A stretch of 64,000 nucleotides of DNA, from the NCBI RefSeq assembly GCF_000817735.3, contig NZ_JTJC03000003.1, positions 124,001-188,000 on the forward strand. Reading direction: 5' to 3'. This DNA is from Scytonema millei VB511283 (GTDB lineage: Bacteria; Cyanobacteriota; Cyanobacteriia; Cyanobacteriales; Chroococcidiopsidaceae). The translations under genes were made by a program, and so were the position numbers. Shown in pieces: positions 1 to 8,938 of this stretch (position 1 is its first letter; each line of letters begins with the position of its first letter). The notes beneath the pieces are model-generated. The model worked only from the letters and a program-made list of their open reading frames with translations. It was not told the origin of the DNA and did not search any database.

Positions 1-227
1 AGTTAACAGTTAACAGTTAACAGTTATCGGTTTATAGATGCTTCAAAACAGCGTAACTGTAGAAAATGCTAAGCAAGCAGTTAATGTTTTTAGATTAAGA
101 ATGCAGTAATAATTTGTTATGGTTGAGAGATAATTATGGCAACAATAGTTTTCAGTAGTTACAACCTTTGTTAATAAATACAGAATCTCTGTATAGTTGA
201 TAACTGATAACTGATAACTGACAACTG
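1..227. repeat. Heptamer repeats upstream of purD
   Basis: The window opens with four near copies of the 7-mer AGTTAAC. A second array (GATAACT-type units) at about 199-227 runs directly into the purD start codon and leaves no room for a normal Shine-Dalgarno. The AT-rich stretch between them shows no convincing gene. Confidence 0.85.
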
Positions 228-1631
228 ATGAAAGTTTTAGTCGTAGGTAATGGGGGCAGAGAACACGCGATCGCTTGGTCGTTATTGCGATCGCCTCAAG
301 TAGAACAGGTATTTTGTACCCCTGGTAATGGGGGAACGGCAACGCTGTCACGCTGTCAGAATTTGCCCTACCCTGTAGATGATTTTGAACGGATCGGTCA
401 AGCAGTCCGAGAACAGGGAATAGACTTGGTGGTAGTGGGTCCAGAAGTTCCTCTGGCTATGGGAATTACAGATTATCTCCAAGCTCAAGGAGTGATGGTA
501 TTTGGTCCTACCAAAGCTGGGGCGCAAATTGAAGCAAGTAAAGCCTGGGCAAAAGCTTTGATGCAGGAAGCAGGTATTCCCACTGCCAAGGCTGCTGTAT
601 TTACTCAGGAATCTGCTGCTAAAGATTATGTCACCGCACAAGGAGCGCCCATAGTTGTCAAAGCTGACGGATTAGCCGCAGGCAAAGGTGTAATCGTAGC
701 CGAAACAGTCGCACAGGCACATCAAGCACTAGAAGCAATTTTCGCGGGGCAATTTGGCGATGCGGGTAAGTTCGTTGTCATTGAAGAATGCTTAATCGGA
801 CAAGAAGCCTCTGTATTGGCATTGACAGACGGGATAACGATTCGTCCCCTACTACCAGCCCAAGACCACAAACGCATCGGAGAAGGGGATACAGGCGAGA
901 ATACAGGTGGAATGGGAGTATATGCCCCTGCCCCCCTGGTTACACCAGAATTGATGGCAAGGATCGAACGAGAGGTACTACAGCCTGCGATCGCCACTTT
1001 ACGCTCTAGAGGCATCGATTATCGGGGCGTATTATATGCAGGTTTGATGATTGCTCCTACAGGGGAATTCAAAGTTCTAGAATTCAACTGTCGCTTTGGC
1101 GATCCTGAAACCCAAGCTATTTTACCGTTGCTGGAAACCCCCCTAGAAGAGTTACTCGTGGCTTGTTGTCAGCAAAAGCTAGGTGAATTGCCTCTCATCG
1201 CCTGGAAGCCGGGAGCCGCCGCCTGTGTCGTCGCCGCCGCCAAAGGCTACCCAGGTGCATATGAAAAAGGTCAAGTCATCATAGGAATAGAATCAGCCGA
1301 GGCTTCGGGGGGTTGTGTATTTCATGCGGGAACTAAGCTGAAGCAGGGAGCAGGGAGCAGGGAGCAGGGAGCAGGGGGACAAGGGGACAAGGGGGACAAG
1401 GGAGAGAAGAGAGCTGAGGGAGCTGAGGGAAAAAGAAATTTACAATCTCCACACCCTACACCCTACACCCCACACCCCACAACTATAGTGACAGATGGCG
1501 GGAGAGTTTTAGGCGTAACTGGGGTAGGAGAGAATTTTGAACGAGCGATCGCCCTTGCTTATGATGCGATCGCCCAAATCCATTTTGACGGCATCTACTA
1601 TCGCCGCGACATCGGACACCGAATTCAGTGA
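228..1631 (+). CDS. purD: Phosphoribosylamine-glycine ligase (GARS) with repeat-derived insert
   Basis: This cytoplasmic ATP-grasp enzyme makes glycinamide ribonucleotide from phosphoribosylamine, glycine and ATP in purine synthesis. The N-terminal motif VLVVGNGGREHAIAW, the ATP-grasp segment VVKADGLAAGKGV and EFNCRFGDPETQ are all intact. The protein is 467 residues, whereas the family is usually about 420-430. The excess is a block at roughly residues 371-419, between GTKL and IVTDGGRVLGV, encoded by the heptamer repeats GGGAGCA, GGGACAA and CACCCCA. The insert keeps the frame and sits in the C-terminal domain where the normal protein has a short loop, so the enzyme is probably active. The ATG lies at the end of a TAACTGA repeat array. 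nblS follows on the same strand after 167 bp. Confidence 0.97.
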   Translation: MKVLVVGNGGREHAIAWSLLRSPQVEQVFCTPGNGGTATLSRCQNLPYPVDDFERIGQAVREQGIDLVVVGPEVPLAMGITDYLQAQGVMVFGPTKAGAQIEASKAWAKALMQEAGIPTAKAAVFTQESAAKDYVTAQGAPIVVKADGLAAGKGVIVAETVAQAHQALEAIFAGQFGDAGKFVVIEECLIGQEASVLALTDGITIRPLLPAQDHKRIGEGDTGENTGGMGVYAPAPLVTPELMARIEREVLQPAIATLRSRGIDYRGVLYAGLMIAPTGEFKVLEFNCRFGDPETQAILPLLETPLEELLVACCQQKLGELPLIAWKPGAAACVVAAAKGYPGAYEKGQVIIGIESAEASGGCVFHAGTKLKQGAGSREQGAGGQGDKGDKGEKRAEGAEGKRNLQSPHPTPYTPHPTTIVTDGGRVLGVTGVGENFERAIALAYDAIAQIHFDGIYYRRDIGHRIQ

Positions 1632-1735
1632 CTAGTGAAGAGTGGCTAGTGACTAGCAAAGAGTCCAGCCACTAATCACTGGTTCCACCAGTCACTCACC
1701 AATGACAAATGACAAATGACAAGTGACCACTTTGT
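1629..1735. repeat. Heptamer repeats between purD and nblS
   Basis: Arrays of GTGGCTA/GTGACTA-type and ACAAATG-type 7-mers begin at the purD stop codon and fill most of the gap to nblS. Confidence 0.8.
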
Positions 1736-1798
1736 CTTTTAACTCGAAAAACTTTACCTTAGAACAAAGGACTTAATAAGATACCAATTTTTATTCAA

Positions 1799-3772
1799 AT
1801 GTTAGCGCCGTTAAAAACAATCCGAGAAGCGATCGCCCGTTGGTGGTTTGAGTTAACTCTGCCAACTAAGTTGATGGCTGCTGCGACGCTGGTGGTTTCG
1901 TTAATTGTCAGTGGTTTCACTTTTTGGGCAGTTAACACGATTCAAGTAGATGCAAGGGTAAATGAAACCCGCTTCGGACGTGACTTGGGGTTGTTACTTG
2001 CTTCTAACGTTGCCCCTCTGGTAGCGGAGAATAATTACACCGAAGTCGCTCAGTTTTCTCAACGCTTCTACAGCAGCACTTCTAGCGTGCGCTACATGCT
2101 CTATGCCGACGAAGCAGGAAAAATCTTTTTTGGAATTCCTTTTTGGGAACCAGCCGTACAAACTTCACTGACAATTGAGCGCCGGATTCAGCTACCAGAA
2201 GATTACGCCGCTAATTCTGAATTGCCGATGGTGCGACAACACCGAACGCCTGATGGGGAAGTCACCGATGTTTTCGTCCCGCTCAACCATGAAGGTAAAT
2301 ATTTGGGAGTATTAGCAATTGGAATCAACCCAAATCCTACAGTTGTCACCTCTTCCAATCTCACCCGCGATGTAACAATTGCTGTTTTCGTGTCAATTTG
2401 GGTGATGGTCATTTTGGGTGCTGTCTTTAACACTCTCATGATTACCAAACCAATTAAAGAGTTATTGACGGGTGTGAAAAACATTGCTGCTGGCAATTTT
2501 CAACAGCGGATCGATTTGCCTTTGGGAGGAGAACTCAAGGAATTGATTTTCAGTTTTAATGAAATGGCAGAACGTTTAGAGCGTTATGAAGAACAAAATA
2601 TCGAAGAACTAACTGCCGAGAAAGCTAAATTAGAAACTTTAGTTTCTACTATTGCTGATGGTGCTATCCTGCTGGACACCAATATGCAAGTAATTTTAGT
2701 CAACCCCACCGCTCGACGAATTTTTGGTTGGGAAAATGGAGAGGTTATCGGAGATAGCGTCTTAAATCATCTACCAATCTCAGTGCAAGCAGAATTAAAT
2801 CGCCCTCTATACAAAATAGCAAGGGGAGAAAGCGAAAGTGCAGAATTTAGAATTCCGCTTTCTCAGCCAACTATGCGTACGATTCGGATTCTTCTGACTA
2901 CCGTTCTCGACCAACATCGAGAAAGTATTAAGGGAATTGCTATGACAGTGCAAGACATTACTCGCGAAGTTGAACTGAATGAGGCGAAAAGCCAATTTAT
3001 CAGCAACGTTTCGCACGAATTACGCACGCCTTTGTTTAATATCAAGACTTATATTGAAACCTTGCACGACTACGGTGAAAACCTCAGCACCGAAGAACAG
3101 CGGGAATTTTTAGCAACTGCAAATAACGAAACCGATCGCCTTACTCGTTTGGTTAACGATGTCTTAGACTTATCTCGTTTAGAATCTTCTTGTCGGATCT
3201 ATCATTTTGAAGGGGTAGAATTGGGGCAAGCAATCGAACAAACTTTGCGAAATTATCAGTTGAATGCAAAAGATAAAGGAATTGAATTAATTCAAGAAAT
3301 CGAACCCGAACTACCACAAGTTTTCGGACATTACGACTTATTGCTTCAAGTATTTACTAACTTAGTTGGGAACGCACTTAAATTTACTCAGCAAGGTGGA
3401 AAAGTAGCAATTCGTGCGTATAAAATGGAGCCTGCAAGCGGCGATCGCATTGTATCTCCCCAGGTGAGAATTGAAATCTCAGATACGGGAATTGGTATCG
3501 ATCCAGAGGATCAAGCAGCTATTTTCGATCGATTTTTCCGCGTGGAAAACCGCGTACACACTTTAGAAGGAACTGGATTAGGACTTTCTATTGTGAAAAA
3601 TATTATGGACAAGCATCATGCCAACATTAATTTAGTTAGTGAAGTTGGTGTCGGGACAACTTTCTGGTTCGATCTAGCAATATTTCAAGAACATATTAGT
3701 AAGACTATTGGCATACCAGAAGTAGAAATTCCAGATGAAACTACAGTTGATACTAACGCTCATGTAGTTTAA
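1799..3772 (+). CDS. nblS: Sensor histidine kinase NblS (Hik33 type)
   Basis: This is a membrane sensor kinase of the NblS/Hik33/DspA family, which in cyanobacteria controls high-light, nutrient-stress and phycobilisome-degradation responses. The 657 residues contain an N-terminal membrane segment (about 25-48), a periplasmic sensor region, a second membrane segment (about 192-215), a HAMP domain, a coiled coil and a PAS domain (about 275-390). The dimerisation domain has phospho-acceptor His406 in SHELRTPLFNIK. The ATPase domain has N (NLVGNALKF), G1 (DTGIGID) and G2 (GTGLGLSIVK) boxes. The length matches full-length family members. The start is preceded by AT-rich sequence without a strong ribosome-binding site. 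Known partners of the family, such as RpaB, are not in this window. Confidence 0.93.
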   Translation: MLAPLKTIREAIARWWFELTLPTKLMAAATLVVSLIVSGFTFWAVNTIQVDARVNETRFGRDLGLLLASNVAPLVAENNYTEVAQFSQRFYSSTSSVRYMLYADEAGKIFFGIPFWEPAVQTSLTIERRIQLPEDYAANSELPMVRQHRTPDGEVTDVFVPLNHEGKYLGVLAIGINPNPTVVTSSNLTRDVTIAVFVSIWVMVILGAVFNTLMITKPIKELLTGVKNIAAGNFQQRIDLPLGGELKELIFSFNEMAERLERYEEQNIEELTAEKAKLETLVSTIADGAILLDTNMQVILVNPTARRIFGWENGEVIGDSVLNHLPISVQAELNRPLYKIARGESESAEFRIPLSQPTMRTIRILLTTVLDQHRESIKGIAMTVQDITREVELNEAKSQFISNVSHELRTPLFNIKTYIETLHDYGENLSTEEQREFLATANNETDRLTRLVNDVLDLSRLESSCRIYHFEGVELGQAIEQTLRNYQLNAKDKGIELIQEIEPELPQVFGHYDLLLQVFTNLVGNALKFTQQGGKVAIRAYKMEPASGDRIVSPQVRIEISDTGIGIDPEDQAAIFDRFFRVENRVHTLEGTGLGLSIVKNIMDKHHANINLVSEVGVGTTFWFDLAIFQEHISKTIGIPEVEIPDETTVDTNAHVV

Positions 3773-3908
3773 TAGTGGTGAATGCGATCGCTTGTACGTC
3801 ATTTAGGTTTGCTTCTCTTATAATCATTACTCATTCATTCTCGCCAGAACTTCAATTTTAGCTCATGCTATAATTTTTACAAATTTCTTATCATAGTTTG
3901 TGCGTTCA

Positions 3909-4172
3909 ATGGAAACAACCCGTTTGTCAAGTGAAGGTCAAGTTATCATCCCAAAAGTGTTGCGCAATATTCATGGTTGGGAAGCAGGACAAGAACTGAT
4001 TGTAATTGATACGGGTGACGGCATTTTGCTTAAACCTAAAAAGCCTTTCCCAGAAACAACATTGCAGAATGTTGCAGGATGTTTGAAATATCAAGGTAAG
4101 CCTAAAAGTCTACATGAAATGGAAGATGCAATTTGTCAAGGTGTAGCGGAGCAGTGGCGTGGTTTCAGTTGA
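3909..4172 (+). CDS. vapB: AbrB/MazE-type antitoxin of a VapBC pair
   Basis: This 87-residue protein has a SpoVT/AbrB-type swapped-hairpin DNA-binding domain at its N-terminus (LSSEGQVIIPKVLRNIHGW) and a short acidic tail that would wrap the toxin. The downstream PIN-domain gene overlaps its last 14 bases, the usual coupled antitoxin-toxin order. The family represses its own operon and neutralises the toxin. I chose the ATG at 3909; an in-frame GTG three codons upstream at 3900 is possible. Neither start has a clear Shine-Dalgarno. Confidence 0.88.
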   Translation: METTRLSSEGQVIIPKVLRNIHGWEAGQELIVIDTGDGILLKPKKPFPETTLQNVAGCLKYQGKPKSLHEMEDAICQGVAEQWRGFS

Positions 4173-4554
4173 CACGAATATCATTTTCCGGCTTCTTACG
4201 CAAGATGACGAACAGCAATATAGGAAAAGTTTTGAGCTATTTCAGACACAAAATATTTTTATTCCAGATACTGTTATTCTTGAAACCGAATGGGTATTGC
4301 GTTTTGCCTACCAATTTCAACCTGATGAAATCTGTCAAGCATTCAGAGATCTCTTCGGTTTACCGAATGTTTATCTCACAAATGCAAATGCGATCGTACA
4401 AGTTTTGCAATGGCACGAAAACGGCTTAGACTTTGCTGATGCATTTCACCTAGCTCAAAGTTATAATTGCTCAGCCATCTATCCGTTTGACGAAAAGTTT
4501 CTGAAACGAGCAAAAAATTTCTCAACGCAATGTGAGGTCAAGCAACCTGACTAA
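4159..4554 (+). CDS. vapC: PIN-domain toxin VapC
   Basis: This is a 131-residue PIN-fold RNase of the VapC type. The acidic residues expected for Mg-dependent cleavage are visible: Asp5 in SVDTN, Glu42 in ILETEWVL, Asp91 and Asp94 in LDFADAFHLA, and Asp111 in YPFDEKF. The pocket therefore looks intact. Translation starts at a GTG inside the end of the antitoxin gene, which suggests translational coupling. VapC toxins cleave specific RNAs, often initiator tRNA or rRNA; the target here cannot be read from sequence. The converging dehydratase gene ends 18 bp beyond its stop. Confidence 0.9.
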   Translation: MVSVDTNIIFRLLTQDDEQQYRKSFELFQTQNIFIPDTVILETEWVLRFAYQFQPDEICQAFRDLFGLPNVYLTNANAIVQVLQWHENGLDFADAFHLAQSYNCSAIYPFDEKFLKRAKNFSTQCEVKQPD

Positions 4555-4572
4555 GTATTACGTTGACAATAG

Positions 4573-5565
4573 CTATTTGTCTAAAAAAGAAAAGATAGCT
4601 CCCGCCTGCTGTAAATCCACATTACCACCACTAATAATTACTCCAACTCTCGCCCCTGGTGCGGTAACAACACCTTCCAACAAAGCAGCAGCAGCTAATA
4701 CTCCTGTGGGTTCGACGACAATTTTCATTCTTTCCCACAAAAAGTACATGGTGCGTTTAATTGCATCTTCCGATACCGTCGCCATGTCGTCTACATATTT
4801 CAATACCAAGGGGAAAGTAATTTTTCCTAAAGAAGGAGTACGAGCGCCGTCAGCAATTGTATCGGGGTTGCGAACCGTATGCAGGGTTTTGGTATGAAAC
4901 GATCGCGTGGCATCATCTGCTCTTTCCGGCTCTACACCAACAACTTTACACTGCGGCGAAAGCGTTTTAGTTGCGATCGCGCATCCCGATAACAAACCTC
5001 CACCACCGCAACAAACTAGGAGTAAATCTAATTCTCCCACTTCCTCAATTAATTCTTTACCAGTTGTACCCTGTCCGGCGATAACTTGAGGACGGTCGTA
5101 AGGGTGAATAAAAGTGAGTTGGCGTTCCTGACACAGTTCGGCTGCTAACTCTTCCCTAGTCATTTCGGCGCGATCGTACAACAGTACCTCTGCACCATAA
5201 CCCTGCGTAGCAGCTAACTTTACGGCTGGCGCATCGTTGGGCATGACAATTGTAGTGGGAATATTGAGTAACTTACCCGAAAGCGCGATCGCCTGAGCGT
5301 GATTTCCTGAAGAAAATGTCAGTACGCCCTGCTGTTTTTGCTGTTCTGAGAGCTGTGATAAAGCATTGTAAGCCCCCCGAAATTTAAACGCTCCCATCCG
5401 TTGAAAATTTTCGCACTTAAAAAATACCTGTCTTTGCGTCAGTTGATTTACCGTTCTGGAAGTCATTACAGGAGTTTTGTTAGCAACACCTGCTAAACGT
5501 TGATGTGCTGCCTCAATATCTGCAAAAGTGACAATATTGGCGATCGTAGCTTCTGTTTTAGACAT
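4573..5565 (-). CDS. PLP-dependent threonine/serine dehydratase-like enzyme
   Basis: This 330-residue enzyme is of the fold-type II PLP family. Lys61 in AFKFRGAYNA should bind PLP, SSGNHAQAIAL binds its phosphate, and the glycine loop CCGGGGLLSG is present. No C-terminal ACT/regulatory domain exists, so it resembles catabolic threonine dehydratase, serine racemase or hydroxyaspartate ammonia-lyase rather than the large biosynthetic IlvA. The exact substrate cannot be decided from sequence. It is the last gene of a leftward three-gene cluster and its start overlaps the preceding zinc-ribbon gene by 8 bases, suggesting co-translation. Confidence 0.88.
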   Translation of the reverse strand: MSKTEATIANIVTFADIEAAHQRLAGVANKTPVMTSRTVNQLTQRQVFFKCENFQRMGAFKFRGAYNALSQLSEQQKQQGVLTFSSGNHAQAIALSGKLLNIPTTIVMPNDAPAVKLAATQGYGAEVLLYDRAEMTREELAAELCQERQLTFIHPYDRPQVIAGQGTTGKELIEEVGELDLLLVCCGGGGLLSGCAIATKTLSPQCKVVGVEPERADDATRSFHTKTLHTVRNPDTIADGARTPSLGKITFPLVLKYVDDMATVSEDAIKRTMYFLWERMKIVVEPTGVLAAAALLEGVVTAPGARVGVIISGGNVDLQQAGAIFSFLDK

Positions 5566-5923
5566 GACTCAAAGCAATGAGGAAACAGACTAACAACAGC
5601 CCTAGAATTAACAGCAAAGATTGATTGCGCTTCAGCCAATTTTGCAACACAATAGCAGGACTTTTACTTTTTTGTCTTTGCTCCTCCTCCAGTCGTTTTT
5701 GCTCGATGTTTTGGTAAAGCGTACACTCTGTCGCATATGGACGCTGGGGATACGTGCAGCTATCATCTAAATGGTAAGCGCAGGTTTCACACAAAGGTTC
5801 GTCACCCGTAGCACGGTGTAACGGAATGCCTGGATGACCGAATGCTTTGAGCGGCGTGCGGCAATAAGGACAGTTGACTACCTGAGAGTCAACTGCTTGA
5901 TGACAACGGGGACAGGTAGGCAT
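5558..5923 (-). CDS. Zinc-ribbon protein with C-terminal membrane anchor
   Basis: This protein of about 121 residues begins with a CPRCH...CPYCRTPL zinc ribbon. A second cysteine cluster (CETCAYHLDDSCTYP) follows, then a charged stretch (EQKRLEEEQRQK) and a single membrane segment (LLLILGLLLVCFLIALS) at the very C-terminus. The topology implies a tail-anchored protein with its zinc domain in the cytoplasm. I chose the ATG at 5923; a TTG at 5935 would directly abut the upstream stop codon. It lies between the ABM-like gene and the dehydratase in an apparent operon. Function unknown. Confidence 0.8.
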   Translation of the reverse strand: MPTCPRCHQAVDSQVVNCPYCRTPLKAFGHPGIPLHRATGDEPLCETCAYHLDDSCTYPQRPYATECTLYQNIEQKRLEEEQRQKSKSPAIVLQNWLKRNQSLLLILGLLLVCFLIALSHV

Positions 5924-5935
5924 GGTACAAAGCAA

Positions 5936-6244
5936 TTACGACAGAGGAAACTTGCGGACTTGATATTCGGATGACTGAATCAACTCGTAGGTTTTCCCCA
6001 TCTGCTGGGCAAATTTAGCATCAATCTTGTCGAGTTGCTCAGTAGGGATAGATTTCCATTGTTCTCGCGTTGCCCAACGAATAATCATCACAACCTCCGT
6101 TGGTACATTAGGGTCGATCCAAACCTCTTTACTCAGAAACCCAGGATAGCGAGATATTGCTGTCGTCCAAATTTCTGCATCTTTTTGGATAAATTTCTCC
6201 CTTAATTCAGGAGTGACTTTAAACTTGAGAAACTCAATAACCAC
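5936..6244 (-). CDS. TIGR03792-type antibiotic-biosynthesis-monooxygenase-fold protein
   Basis: This is a 102-residue protein of the dimeric alpha-beta barrel (ABM-like) type. The start MVIEFLKFKVTPELREKF and the later VVMIIRWATREQWKSI resemble the TIGR03792 group common in cyanobacteria. No catalytic residues can be assigned and the biochemical role of the group is not known. It is the first gene of the leftward cluster, and only a few bases separate its stop from the zinc-ribbon start. Confidence 0.75.
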   Translation of the reverse strand: MVIEFLKFKVTPELREKFIQKDAEIWTTAISRYPGFLSKEVWIDPNVPTEVVMIIRWATREQWKSIPTEQLDKIDAKFAQQMGKTYELIQSSEYQVRKFPLS

Positions 6245-6355
6245 GCGCTTTTTTCTCTATTGCTCGAAAGGATGGCGATCGCCAAATTTGCCAGAATATA
6301 ACAGGAGGAGTTGGGGTGACATGTTTTTAGCATAGCTCGATCGCAGCGCTATTTC

Positions 6356-6420
6356 TGTACGGGCGGGTTCACCCGAAATCTCTGTAAGTCACAAAGTCTC
6401 TTGGTAAACCCGCCCCTACA
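6356..6420. repeat. CGGGCGGGTTT/AAACCCGCCCC dispersed element, copy 1
   Basis: The element starts TGTACGGGCGGGTTC and ends AAACCCGCCCCTACA, so its ends can pair around a loop of about 40 bases. Similar elements lie near 9.8, 18.2, 23.0, 23.8, 23.9 and 49.0 kb. Confidence 0.85.
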
Positions 6421-6458
6421 ACTTGTTGATAAATTCCTTTAACTAACCGGATAGCAGG

Positions 6459-6782
6459 ATGGATAATAACAACTGGATTAAACAACTATTAATGCTCGGT
6501 GTTGGTACGACTTCCCTCGTAGCTGAGAAGTTGCGGGAAGTCAGCGATGAATTGGTCAAGGATGGCAAAATGAATTCTGACCAAGCCAAAGTGTTTGTAG
6601 ACAACATGATGCAGCAGCTCAAGATCGATCCCACAACTTTTGAGGCGCAGTTGCAACGGCAGATCCGCAATGTCATGCAGGATCTTGGCGTACCCCGTCA
6701 ATCCGAAATGGACGAATTGCGGGGACGGATCGATCGCCTAGAGCGTCAAATCCGCGATTTGGAAAATAAGATGTGGCGATAA
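6459..6782 (+). CDS. Phasin-like / granule-associated helical protein
   Basis: The 107-residue product is almost wholly helical. Its pattern (amphipathic N-terminus, ELVKDGKMNSDQAKVFVDNM, then the C-terminal coiled coil ELRGRIDRLERQIRDLENK) matches the small phasin-like or polyhydroxyalkanoate-granule-associated family widespread in cyanobacteria. Such proteins can coat storage granules, but many cyanobacterial members have no tested function. It is monocistronic between a dispersed repeat element and a heptamer array. Confidence 0.7.
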   Translation: MDNNNWIKQLLMLGVGTTSLVAEKLREVSDELVKDGKMNSDQAKVFVDNMMQQLKIDPTTFEAQLQRQIRNVMQDLGVPRQSEMDELRGRIDRLERQIRDLENKMWR

Positions 6783-6789
6783 TAGAACG

Positions 6790-6893
6790 AGGGGTTAGGG
6801 ATTAGGGATTAGGGGTTAGGGGTTAGGAATGAGAACTAACCCCTAACAACTAGCAACTACCAACTACCAATTACCAATTACCAACTACCCCAT
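6790..6893. repeat. Heptamer arrays (TTAGGGG, CTACCAA)
   Basis: Two adjoining tandem arrays with 7-bp period, one TTAGGGA/TTAGGGG-like and one ACTACCA/ATTACCA-like, lie between the phasin-like gene and the FKBP gene. Confidence 0.85.
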
Positions 6894-6941
6894 TACAAGA
6901 TATAGTAGTGACGCACTTGCATAGCTGAAGGAGGGTCAACT

Positions 6942-7472
6942 TTGAAAGAAATTCTCATCAGCGTAGGTGTTGTGCTAGCCTGCGTGGTGTTTCTGGTGTT
7001 GGCTCAGGTCGGAGGAGCGAAGGATAATGCTTTGGCTGAACCCGAATCTGTTCGAGCATCTAGCACGCTTGTTGCTGAGATAGCACAAAATCCATCTACG
7101 CCAACCAAAGTAAAACCAATGTCTGACGATAAAGCAATTACAACTGATTCTGGATTGAAATACACCGTCCTCCAAGAGGGAAGCGGAGAAACGCCGAAAA
7201 AAGGTCAAACCGTCGTAGTTCACTATACGGGGACTTTAGAAGATGGTTCTAAGTTCGATAGTTCTCGCGATCGCGGTCAGCCTTTTTCGTTTAAAGTTGG
7301 TGCGGGACAGGTAATTAAAGGCTGGGACGAAGCACTCAGCACGATGAAAGTAGGCGAACGTCGCCAGATTGTTCTTCCCCCAGAATTGGGTTACGGCGCT
7401 CGCGGTGCGGGTGGTGTTATTCCTCCCAACGCTACGCTGATTTTTGACGTAGAGTTATTGAAGATTAATTAA
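6942..7472 (+). CDS. FKBP-type peptidyl-prolyl isomerase, exported
   Basis: This 176-residue protein carries an N-terminal hydrophobic segment (about residues 2-20: [19 protein letters not shown]), a low-complexity linker, and a complete FKBP domain (about residues 66-176). Motifs include [27 protein letters not shown] and [17 protein letters not shown]. It should catalyse proline cis-trans isomerisation in the periplasm or thylakoid lumen, anchored or secreted. Translation begins at TTG, supported by the strong Shine-Dalgarno AAGGAGGG at 6928-6935. It converges on dnaB, with an inverted repeat array between them. Confidence 0.92.
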   Translation: MKEILISVGVVLACVVFLVLAQVGGAKDNALAEPESVRASSTLVAEIAQNPSTPTKVKPMSDDKAITTDSGLKYTVLQEGSGETPKKGQTVVVHYTGTLEDGSKFDSSRDRGQPFSFKVGAGQVIKGWDEALSTMKVGERRQIVLPPELGYGARGAGGVIPPNATLIFDVELLKIN

Positions 7473-7478
7473 TCTTGT

Positions 7479-7527
7479 TAGCTGACAGTTGACAGTTAAC
7501 CGTCAACTGTCAACTGTCAACCGTTAA
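7479..7527. repeat. Inverted heptamer array between convergent genes
   Basis: Units of GACAGTT are followed by their inverse AACTGTC, so transcripts from either side can form a long hairpin. It lies between the stops of the FKBP gene and dnaB and may act as a two-way terminator (inference). Confidence 0.7.
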
Positions 7528-8879
7528 TAGTTTTGTTTGGCTAAATTCACAAATTTAGTCAAGTTCGGATCGAATAGTAGTTTAACTGTTCCGGTGGGCC
7601 CATTGCGGTGTTTGGCTATGATGACTTCGGCAATGTTGCGATCGGGAGAGTCGGGGTTGTAATAAGAATCGCGGTAAAGCATAATCACGATATCCGCGTC
7701 TTGTTCGATCGAACCCGATTCTCTCAAATCAGACATCATCGGGCGTTTGCTATTCCGGGCTTCTACACTACGGCTGAGCTGAGAAAGGGCAATAATTGGT
7801 ACGTTAAGTTCTCTCGCTAAACCTTTGAGCGATCGCGTGATTTTTGATAATTCTTGGACGCGATTATCGCCGCTACCTTCCATTAATTGCAAATAATCGA
7901 TTAGTATTAAGCCTAATTCTTTACCTCTTTCTGCTTGCAAGCGACGAGCTTGACTGCGCATTTCCATCACAGTAATATTCGGCGTATCGTCGATATATAT
8001 CGGTAAATCTGACAGTTCGCCGATCGCGTGAGATAATAATTCCCACTCGTTCTGAGCAATTCTTCCCGTCCGCAACCTCTGACTCTCAATTCCCGCTTCG
8101 CTGGACAACAAGCGCTGTACTAGCTGCTCTTTTGACATTTCCAAACTAAATACTGCGACAGGAAACTTGTGCAGTCTCGCAATATTATGCGCTAAACCCA
8201 GAGCAAAGCTGGTCTTTCCCATTGCCGGACGACCAGCGATAATAATCAAGTCGGAACGCTGGAAACCGCCCGTCATCGCATCGAGATCGTAATAGTTACA
8301 CGATAGCCCAGGCTGGGCAATGCCTTGGTTATGACTCTCAATATCTTGAAAGGTATAGATTAAAGTATCAGAAATTGAAACTAATTTCTGCTGCGGGCGT
8401 TCTTGAGTCACGCCAAAAATCTTTTGTTCTGCTTGGTCGAGGACAGTTGCTAGCTCTTTATCTGTCTCAAATCCTAGTTGTACGATTTCATTTCCCGATG
8501 TAATTAGCTGACGGCGCAAGTATTTATCCATCACCAAGCCAGCTAAAGCATCGATATTAATTGCCGAAACAGTCCGGTCTACCAACTGGACTAATTTACT
8601 TTTGCCACCAATTTTACTGAGGAGTTCGCGATCGCTCAACCAACCAACTACACATAGTAAATCTGTAGGTTTACCCTGCGAGTGGAGTTGCAGCGCGGCG
8701 CGATAAATTTCTTTATGGGCATCAATATAAAAGGCATCTGCAATTAGGCGATCGCTCACTCTGCCAATTGCTTCAGGATCGAGTAGAATACCACCCAGGA
8801 TCGCTTCTTCTGCCTCAACATTTTGAGGTGGCAGGCGATCGACACCATCACTGACAAATTTTTGTTGATTATTATACAT
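7524..8879 (-). CDS. dnaB: Replicative DNA helicase DnaB
   Basis: This 451-residue hexameric helicase unwinds DNA at the replication fork. The N-terminal primase-interaction domain (LPPQNVEAEEAILGGILLD) is followed by the RecA-like motor with Walker A GRPAMGKTS (Lys near residue 222), FSLEMSKEQLVQRLL, Walker B LILIDYLQLM and the arginine-finger region. Some cyanobacterial DnaB proteins carry an intein at the Walker A site; this one does not. rplI lies 186 bp upstream on the same strand, a frequent pairing, here separated by heptamer repeats. Confidence 0.97.
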   Translation of the reverse strand: MYNNQQKFVSDGVDRLPPQNVEAEEAILGGILLDPEAIGRVSDRLIADAFYIDAHKEIYRAALQLHSQGKPTDLLCVVGWLSDRELLSKIGGKSKLVQLVDRTVSAINIDALAGLVMDKYLRRQLITSGNEIVQLGFETDKELATVLDQAEQKIFGVTQERPQQKLVSISDTLIYTFQDIESHNQGIAQPGLSCNYYDLDAMTGGFQRSDLIIIAGRPAMGKTSFALGLAHNIARLHKFPVAVFSLEMSKEQLVQRLLSSEAGIESQRLRTGRIAQNEWELLSHAIGELSDLPIYIDDTPNITVMEMRSQARRLQAERGKELGLILIDYLQLMEGSGDNRVQELSKITRSLKGLARELNVPIIALSQLSRSVEARNSKRPMMSDLRESGSIEQDADIVIMLYRDSYYNPDSPDRNIAEVIIAKHRNGPTGTVKLLFDPNLTKFVNLAKQNY

Positions 8880-8938
8880 ATATAAAAAATAACAGGCAAA
8901 AGTTCAAGAGGCTCTCTCTACTTTTACCCGATCTTTTA

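Noticed and set aside
43-351. Minus-strand frame overlapping the purD start
   Set aside because: It overlaps conserved purD coding sequence, its product includes repeat-encoded residues (SYQLSVI), and it shows no domain.
8200-8240. Possible intein in dnaB at the Walker A site
   Set aside because: The Walker A region GRPAMGKTS is uninterrupted and the protein has a normal intein-free length.
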